62,033 nt of DNA from Gallionella sp. GTDB taxonomy: Bacteria > Pseudomonadota > Gammaproteobacteria > Burkholderiales > Gallionellaceae. Below are positions 56,882 through 62,033 of the stretch, piece after piece. The notes under the pieces are model-generated. The model had not been told where the DNA came from, did not search any database, and worked only from the letters and a program-made list of their open reading frames with translations. Each line of letters begins with the position of its first letter. Positions within the stretch are counted from its first letter, which is position 1. Position numbers and translations under genes: made by a program. The stretch is from assembly GCA_003153155.1 (NCBI GenBank), contig PLWV01000025.1, positions 1-62,033 of the forward strand, read 5' to 3'.

Positions 56882-57661
56882 ATGGCTTTCATTGATTCTC
56901 ACTGCCATATCAATTTCCCCGAACTCGCAGCGAACATGAGCGATGTGCTGGCGCAAATGCGCCAAAACGAAGTCGTCAGCGCTCTGTGTATTTCGGTCAA
57001 CCTGGCGGATTTTCCGCAGGTCTTGGCGCTCGCCGAACAATATCCTCACATCTTTGCCTCGGTAGGGGTGCATCCCGATTACGAAGGCGTTGAAGAACCT
57101 GATGTCGCCCGCTTGGTCGGGTTGGCACAGCATCCCAAGGTCATCGCCATCGGCGAAACCGGCTTGGATTATTTTCGCCTCAAGGGCGATCTGGAGTGGC
57201 AGCGCGCGCGTTTTCGCAACCATATCCGCGCAGCGCGCGCGAGTAGCAAGCCGCTCATCATCCATACCCGCGAAGCCGCAGCGGACACCTTGCGCATCAT
57301 GGCGGAAGAAAACGCTACCGAGGCGAGCGGGGTGATGCACTGCTTCACCGAAACATGGGAGGTGGCGGAAGCCGCGCTGGCAATGGGTTTCTACATCTCC
57401 TTTTCCGGCATCGTCACTTTCAAGAACGCCAAGCAACTCAAAGAAGTGGCGCGGCGCGTGCCACTGGAACGTATGTTGATCGAAACCGATGCGCCGTATC
57501 TCGCTCCTGTGCCGCATCGCGGCAAGCTCAACCAACCCGCTTATGTAAAACATGTCGCCGAAGAGATCGCTCTGCTGCGCGGCATCGGCGTAGACGAGGT
57601 AGGGCGGCGCACCACGGAGAATTTTGAGCGTTTATTCAAATTGGAAAAATTAGGCCGGTAA
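56882..57661 (+). CDS. TatD family metal-dependent hydrolase
   Basis: The 259-residue TIM-barrel protein has the DSHCHI metal-binding start, VGVHPDYE, IGETGLDYF, HTREAAADTL, MHCFTE and TDAPYLAPVPHRGK. TatD proteins are 3'-5' exonucleases or DNases; the YcfH branch next to holB is the best fit. It starts two bases after the holB stop. Confidence 0.95.
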   Translation: MAFIDSHCHINFPELAANMSDVLAQMRQNEVVSALCISVNLADFPQVLALAEQYPHIFASVGVHPDYEGVEEPDVARLVGLAQHPKVIAIGETGLDYFRLKGDLEWQRARFRNHIRAARASSKPLIIHTREAAADTLRIMAEENATEASGVMHCFTETWEVAEAALAMGFYISFSGIVTFKNAKQLKEVARRVPLERMLIETDAPYLAPVPHRGKLNQPAYVKHVAEEIALLRGIGVDEVGRRTTENFERLFKLEKLGR

Positions 57662-57679
57662 CTATCGCTGGCAAAATTA

Positions 57680-57707
57680 TTGACAGGGATTTGAATATCC
57701 CTATAAT
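57680..57707 (+). promoter_or_regulatory. promoter of the tRNA-Gly/tRNA-Cys operon
   Basis: TTGACA (57680-57685) and TATAAT (57702-57707) are separated by 16 bases, both perfect sigma-70 hexamers; the tRNA begins 14 bases later. Confidence 0.93.
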
Positions 57708-57721
57708 GCGCAACTCGTTTT

Positions 57722-57797
57722 GCGGGAGTAGCTCAGTTGGTAGAGCGTAACCTTGCCAAGGTTAAGGTCGAGAGTTCGAGACTCTTCTCCCGCTCCA
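57722..57797 (+). tRNA. tRNA-Gly (GCC)
   Basis: The 76-base gene has acceptor GCGGGAG/CTCCCGC, anticodon loop TTGCCAA (GCC), T-loop TTCGAGA and encoded CCA. Confidence 0.96.
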
Positions 57798-57857
57798 ATT
57801 CTGAGGGAAAGCATTCCAGCTTTCCCTCAATCATTTCATGCTGATGAAATGCAATAC

Positions 57858-57931
57858 GGCGAGATAGCAAAATGGTTATGCAGCGGATTGCAAATCCGCC
57901 TATCCCAGTTCGATTCTGGGTCTCGCCTCCA
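57858..57931 (+). tRNA. tRNA-Cys (GCA)
   Basis: The 74-base gene has acceptor GGCGAGA/TCTCGCC, anticodon loop TTGCAAA (GCA), T-arm CCCAG-TTCGATT-CTGGG and encoded CCA. It is the last tRNA before the integrase gene. Confidence 0.96.
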
Positions 57932-57942
57932 AATACAAACCC

Positions 57943-57972
57943 AATAACCACGCCACTTACGGCGTGGTTATT
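57943..57972 (+). terminator. terminator after tRNA-Cys
   Basis: AATAACCACGCC-ACTTAC-GGCGTGGTTATT is a perfect 12-bp stem; the A/T-rich ends allow function in both directions. Confidence 0.85.
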
Positions 57973-58123
57973 GCTTTCTGGCAGCATTAAAAAAGCTTGC
58001 GTATTTCTTCAATAAACCCTCATAATCCACCCCAAATCCACCCTGCGGGGTGGCAAAACCAACCGACTTTCGCACGAAAATCCGTTCACGCAAGTTTGTA
58101 ATAATGATAACCGAGGATAGCAA

Positions 58124-59209
58124 ATGGCATCGAAGCGGCAGCGGGGCACTGGGAGTTGGGAGTACATCGTCAAGAAGAAAGGTGTGCTTCCAAAACCACT
58201 CAGCTTGACATTCCATGATGAAGTCGAAGGGGATACGTATGTCGCCCATCTTGAAAAGCTGCTGGCAAAAGGCATTGTGCCGGACGAGTTTAAGGAAAAA
58301 ACCAAGCCAGTCACCACACTCAGCATGGCGATAGCGGAATATCTCGATGCTGTTCATGTGACGGACGAGGACATACAGATACTAAACAGTTTTCACATGG
58401 TTCTAAAAGGGATCGATCTTTCCAGGGTCAAGTACGCATGGGCTGAGGAATGGATTAAGGAGTTGCAGGTTAGCGGATTGTCTCCTTCGTCAATCCGTAA
58501 GCGGGTAGGAGCACTTGCCCGGTGTCTGGATTGGGTGTTGCGGAGAGAGAATACAATGCTGGACAGCAACCCGCTCAGGGTGCTGCCTAAACGCTATTCA
58601 ACCACAGCAACTGGGCTGAAGGACGTAGAACGCGATAGGAGGCTTCAGGAAGGAGAGGAAAGCCGTATCCTAGCCATCATCAGCAAAGAGAAGCCGGAGG
58701 GCAGGGAAAGGGCTTTAGCGTTGCCCCATGCTGATGCTTTGAGGCTGATGATTGTGCTGGCACTAGAGACAGCTATGCGAATGCGGGAGATATATACGCT
58801 GACACGGGATCAGGTTGATATTAGGCAGCGCACCATATTTCTTGATCTAACAAAGAATGGATCAAAACGCCAAGTGCCGATGAGTTCAGTCGCGCTGGCA
58901 ACTCTAAAGGATTACTTGACAGTCCACGAAGGGGATCAGATATTCCCGTTCTGGGATGGGAAGATGACTGCTGGTGCATTGAAGGCTACGACGACCAAGG
59001 TATCCCAGCAGTGGGCGAGAATCTTCAGTGCGGCCGGATGCGCAGATTTACGATTCCACGACTTAAGGCATGAAGCCGTGAGCAGATTGTTCGAGCGCAC
59101 CACCCTTGGTGAATTGGAGATAGCGAAAATCTCAGGCCATTCGTCCATGAAAATGCTGATGCGCTATGCCAACCTGCGCGGGTCGAACTTGGCGGAGCGG
59201 TTATGGTGA
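58124..59209 (+). CDS. site-specific tyrosine recombinase (integrase)
   Basis: The 361-residue phage-type integrase has an N-terminal arm, a core-binding SAM-like domain (about 70-170) and a C-terminal catalytic domain: Arg in ALETAMRMREIYTLT, Lys in LTKNGSKRQVP, H312-DL-R315, His339 in SGHSSMKML and the nucleophile Tyr348 in MRYANL. All catalytic residues are present, so it is probably active. It lies 192 bases downstream of tRNA-Cys, a typical integration context, although no att repeat could be found inside the window. Confidence 0.95.
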   Translation: MASKRQRGTGSWEYIVKKKGVLPKPLSLTFHDEVEGDTYVAHLEKLLAKGIVPDEFKEKTKPVTTLSMAIAEYLDAVHVTDEDIQILNSFHMVLKGIDLSRVKYAWAEEWIKELQVSGLSPSSIRKRVGALARCLDWVLRRENTMLDSNPLRVLPKRYSTTATGLKDVERDRRLQEGEESRILAIISKEKPEGRERALALPHADALRLMIVLALETAMRMREIYTLTRDQVDIRQRTIFLDLTKNGSKRQVPMSSVALATLKDYLTVHEGDQIFPFWDGKMTAGALKATTTKVSQQWARIFSAAGCADLRFHDLRHEAVSRLFERTTLGELEIAKISGHSSMKMLMRYANLRGSNLAERLW

Positions 59210-59369
59210 GCCGTCTATTATTCCGCGCAATTAAAGTCGTAAATAGGGGCGCCATTTGACGCGGCTTCCAAAGGAGTCAAATTTCTTTCGTCCACAGTAA
59301 AAGTCGTAAATTCTGTACGCCTATGTTACCGACACAGTAACGCCCCCGAGAATCTGCAGATTGAATACC

Positions 59370-59593
59370 CTATTCGTGAGTACGGGCTTTCCAAACATCA
59401 GCCGATCTTGGCAGTATTAATAGACTAATAACCAAATCATGGCGATCTGGAGTCAGCTTCATTTCACGTAATTGCGTAACCTCTTCAGCATGTTCAAACC
59501 AAATTCGTGCCGGAACAGTTTGCCCAGATTTTTCTTGCTTGATAAGGTCATTTGCACCTACTTTGGTGGAAACGGGCCAACGATCGCATTCAG
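59370..59593 (-). pseudogene. protein-like open frame without a usual start codon
   Basis: On the minus strand a frame runs from after a TAA near 59594 to TAG at 59370-59372 and encodes protein-like sequence (VPARIWFEHAEEVTQLREMK, LTPDRHDLVISLLILP). It overlaps the end of the gene at 59558 in another frame and has no ATG/GTG/TTG near its beginning. It may be the decayed end of a further cluster gene. The remaining 160 bases up to the integrase hold only two AAAGTCGTAAAT copies. Confidence 0.35.
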
Positions 59594-59980
59594 ATTAGAA
59601 ACGAACGTGCCGCCGGCACTGACAATACCGGAAGGATTCCCGGACAGAATCGCGGTGACGAACGACACAGCAGACTGCGCAATTCCGAGATCAGTCGCAA
59701 TCTTGGTTTTCGCTGCAATGACCCTGTTCAAATTACTCACCGCTGAATTGATCGCATCGACTGCGGCGCCTGCATTATCGCCGGCCAGTTGCAGCTGGGC
59801 GGTCGACAGGTTGAAAATTTGTAGGTTAAGCTGAATGTCGGTTTTCGATAGATCGTCGTAATTGGGGTCACTTTGACCTGCTGCCGATAACAGGTAGGTG
59901 GCAAGCTGCGCCTCATACGCCTTTAGGTCGTCGTGCAGCACACTCATTTCATCGGCGGTCGGATTTACATCAATGGCCAT
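59558..59980 (-). CDS. hypothetical helical protein, 140 aa, with GPFPPK tail
   Basis: ATG 59980 follows TTAAGGAAAACG. The 140-residue product is predicted mainly helical from its composition (DDLKAYEAQLATYLLSAAG..., STAQLQLAGDNAGAAVDAINSA), with a weakly hydrophobic segment (about 95-130) and a C-terminus NAIVGPFPPK. The gene at the right edge of the window ends in a matching IIGPWPPKSK. There is no signal peptide and no recognised family. It follows the lipoprotein gene by 26 bases on the same strand. Confidence 0.75.
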   Translation of the reverse strand: MAIDVNPTADEMSVLHDDLKAYEAQLATYLLSAAGQSDPNYDDLSKTDIQLNLQIFNLSTAQLQLAGDNAGAAVDAINSAVSNLNRVIAAKTKIATDLGIAQSAVSFVTAILSGNPSGIVSAGGTFVSNLNAIVGPFPPK

Positions 59981-60006
59981 GATCGTTTTCCTTAAAGAGT
60001 TTCTGA

Positions 60007-60876
60007 CTAGCTATTGGGAAAGGCTTTTGCAAGTGATTGGTACATACTCCTAGCTTGTTTCGCGAAGTCGCGCACATCTGGCAGCAATTCTTTGGCCGTC
60101 GGTTTTTCAGTGGCCGCATCAAAAGCCTTGCTCATGGCGTCAAGGGCAGTCACATACTGCTTGATCGCAGTTTTTTGATCATTGCTAACCTGGGTGTTTC
60201 CTTTCAAACGGAGCGAAAACTCTGCCACCGCAACAGGTTCAGTTTTGGCAAAGTCATGGGAAACTAGACCCAAGATTGCTTTGGTAATTCGTGCATTCGT
60301 ATCAAGTCCGTCCGAGTATTGGGTGGACAGTTGCTTGAGCAACGCGACAACATTATGGAAGTTGGTCTTCATTTCCCCATTGTTACCAATCATAGCAGCC
60401 TGGATTGCTTTCTCACGGTCTTCCTGGGTTGCCAGAGATGCAACCCATCCGGCCAGCCCACTCACAGCGGTAATTTGATCCTGAGTTGGCTGCTGTGCTG
60501 GAGGTAGGCTCTTGAGGGTGGTTTGCAGTGTGTTAACGTCGCTGTCGTAGTTGATGAACGTGCCTTGGGAGATGTCACCGAGCGCTTTGCCATAATTACC
60601 CAGCACCTTGTTGACGCCTGCGATGGCATCGAGCACTTTCCCAAGATCATCGCAATTGGCGGAACCGATCTGACCAATCTTCGGGAGAGCCTCGATTTCG
60701 GCAATCGTGGCATTGATATTCGCACAGGTTGCGCGGTCGGAGTCGATCATTTTGCTGGTGGCGTCCGTTACCACGTTCACAGAGCCGGCAAAGGTATTTA
60801 CGTTTTGGGTCTAAATGCAAGCTACCAGAAAAAACGGGAGCGCCACAAACAACAAGAGATATCGGAATCGAGTCAT
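60007..60876 (-). CDS. putative lipoprotein with an in-frame TAG after the signal peptide
   Basis: An ATG at 60876 opens a classical lipoprotein signal peptide (MTRFRYLLLFVALPFFLVAC) with lipobox LVAC. After one more codon (Ile) comes TAG at 60811-60813; the same frame then continues without interruption for 267 codons (TQNVNTFAGSVNVVTDATSK...) to the end at 60007. The mature part is helical, with two cysteines near its start, and has no family I recognise. A GTG at 60780 could restart translation but would yield a protein without export signal. Either a C-to-T change (CAG to TAG) inactivated it, or the stop is read through. Confidence 0.7.
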
Positions 60877-61024
60877 CACTATGTTTTCCCCAAATAAGTC
60901 GAATCGGGTGTTTGGTCAGCCTGAATCCTGTGCAGAGCAGATTGACATTGTGGCCATTAGCGTCAACACCTTAACAGGTTTGGACAAAGTTGCAAGGTGA
61001 AGCTGCTTTATAGGTGAAGCTGCT

Positions 61025-61921
61025 TTATTTAACCTTGTTGATGAAATTACTAGCCTGCTTGCCCACAGTGTTTGGCAATAATAACTCGCTTATTCCACAA
61101 AGAGTACCGACTAGAAAAGCGAGCATGGGATCGTTTGACGACAAATCAGTTAGCGAATAATTCCCCAAGCTGATCTGAACCACGCCAAGCGTGAACATGA
61201 TTCCGAGAATCATCGTAAGAATCCCGGCAAAAATAAGCCGAATTATCGGTAACAGATGGTCACTGTTAGTTACGGTCAAGTCCGTAAGTGTAAACACGGA
61301 AGTCCGGATTCCATAAGAGAGCCAAACGCCGACGAAACAGCCAACCCACAGCATCATAAAGTTTGCGAAAATAACCGGCTCTATGCCAATTGTGGTGAGA
61401 AGATGCGCGAGTTCGCCATTAGGTGATGTGAATTTCGTTATCAGGTAAAGCAGGATAAACGGTATCGCCAACAGTATCGCTGTTACACCTAACCGCTTCA
61501 AGTGCCCGTTCTTTACCCGAGCTGCTTCGTCGTCAATAAGGTCTGCGGAAACCGTAACCAAAGCGCTTTTTGAAATATCTGGTGCCGCGTTGGGCCCTTC
61601 CAAGCCCAACTGCGCAAGGCGGAAGATGCGCATGTAATAAGGACGAAACTGCGACATGCGATGCTTACCTGGGGCCGCGGTCGGTAGATAAGTTAATTGC
61701 ACGGCTCTCAAGACCTTTTCTATATCCTGCTGCAATTCAAACTGGTCTTTTGTAGGTGGAGGTGGAAGAGGAAGTGTATTAGGTACACCAAAATAGATAT
61801 CCGTCGCCTTTTGATCCATCGGATCAGGCGGGGGAACATTAGGAACTGCTGGAGAGGGAAGTGTCCCCAAGGTTTTCCCGTTGTTATCAGCAGTCCATAT
61901 TATGTATGAGCCCTGTGCCAT
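61025..61921 (-). CDS. hypothetical membrane protein with four or more helices
   Basis: ATG 61921 lies six bases after AGGTG; an upstream GTG at 61930 is possible. The 298-residue product has a proline-rich N-terminal region (PSPAVPNVPPPDPMD, TLPLPPPPTKD), a helical segment, then membrane helices at roughly 147-165 (LGVTAILLAIPFILLYLI), 185-208 (PVIFANFMMLWVGCFVGVWLSYG), 230-255 (LLPIIRLIFAGILTMILGIMF) and 270-290. No family recognised. It lies upstream of the lipoprotein gene in the same direction. Confidence 0.75.
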   Translation of the reverse strand: MAQGSYIIWTADNNGKTLGTLPSPAVPNVPPPDPMDQKATDIYFGVPNTLPLPPPPTKDQFELQQDIEKVLRAVQLTYLPTAAPGKHRMSQFRPYYMRIFRLAQLGLEGPNAAPDISKSALVTVSADLIDDEAARVKNGHLKRLGVTAILLAIPFILLYLITKFTSPNGELAHLLTTIGIEPVIFANFMMLWVGCFVGVWLSYGIRTSVFTLTDLTVTNSDHLLPIIRLIFAGILTMILGIMFTLGVVQISLGNYSLTDLSSNDPMLAFLVGTLCGISELLLPNTVGKQASNFINKVK

Positions 61922-61970
61922 GGCATACACCTATGATTGTTGGTTGAAGTACATCGCGGCTCTTGGTAGC

Positions 61971-62033
61971 CTACTTTGACTTTGGTGGCCAGGGGCCAAT
62001 GATCTCTAGCTTCTTGGCGGCGGATTTCTTTGC
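61971..62033 (-). CDS. C-terminal end of a hypothetical protein with GPWPPK tail (partial)
   Basis: The frame is open to the right edge and ends with TAG at 61971-61973, encoding AKKSAAKKLEIIGPWPPKSK. The tail matches the end of the 140-residue protein at 59558 (IVGPFPPK). The rest lies outside the window. Confidence 0.55.
   Translation of the reverse strand, partial: AKKSAAKKLEIIGPWPPKSK

Noticed and set aside
58009..58357. Minus-strand frames overlapping the integrase start
   Set aside because: The integrase frame is the clear coding one; the reverse frames lack initiation signals.

Overview
The window looks like part of a betaproteobacterial chromosome. The gene sets and their order (rimP-nusA-infB-rbfA-truB, rpsO-pnp, yceD-rpmF-plsX-fabHDG-acpP-fabF-pabC-mltG-tmk-holB-tatD), the DUF3301 protein and the base composition fit Nitrosomonadales, perhaps a Gallionella/Sideroxydans relative. 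The lineage is an inference from gene content; no database was searched. Housekeeping blocks alternate with small accessory insertions.

Layout. 0.4-8.4 kb: a CYTH/CHAD protein, a proline-rich membrane-anchored protein, and a tightly overlapping run of alpha/beta hydrolase, glycerophosphodiesterase and glycerol-3-phosphate dehydrogenase, followed by an FGGY (glycerol-kinase-like) kinase. Together these could recycle phospholipid backbones to DHAP. 8.5-21 kb: htpG behind a clear sigma-32-type promoter, two minus-strand hypotheticals, a cold-shock protein, tRNA-Val, gltX, an exported double-VOC protein, a possible lipoprotein, an OmpA-like barrel, a cyclic-nucleotide-binding protein, a lipoprotein hydrolase and rhlE. 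21.7-27.6 kb: a type I restriction-modification locus (hsdR-hsdM-hsdS) with a GIY-YIG protein behind it. 27.9-33 kb: typA, rmuC, nadE. 33-43.4 kb: the translation/RNA cluster rimP-nusA-infB-rbfA-truB, a lipoprotein gene, rpsO and pnp. 43.6-57.7 kb: dksA, an RsmI-like methylase, maf, then the fatty-acid/cell-wall/replication cluster, interrupted by a ParA-type ATPase and two small ORFs between fabG and acpP. 57.7-62.0 kb: tRNA-Gly and tRNA-Cys, a tyrosine recombinase, and an unrecognised minus-strand gene cluster running off the right edge; this reads as the start of an integrated element.

Most notable. (1) The unrecognised cluster next to the integrase contains a putative lipoprotein whose signal peptide is followed, two codons after the lipobox cysteine begins, by an in-frame TAG; two other genes of the cluster end in a shared Gly-Pro-Phe/Trp-Pro-Pro-Lys tail. 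(2) GC-rich palindromic repeats sit in frame inside genes: one inside the hydrolase, one inside truB, and one at the rbfA-truB junction, where it forms the RbfA C-terminus and the likely ribosome binding site of truB. (3) Two copies of a ~141-bp element have terminal inverted repeats that differ between copies in a pair-preserving way. (4) A diverged copy of the truB 3' end lies on the far side of a lipoprotein gene that separates truB from rpsO, a scar of duplication or insertion.

No CRISPR array, rRNA operon or complete insertion sequence was seen.
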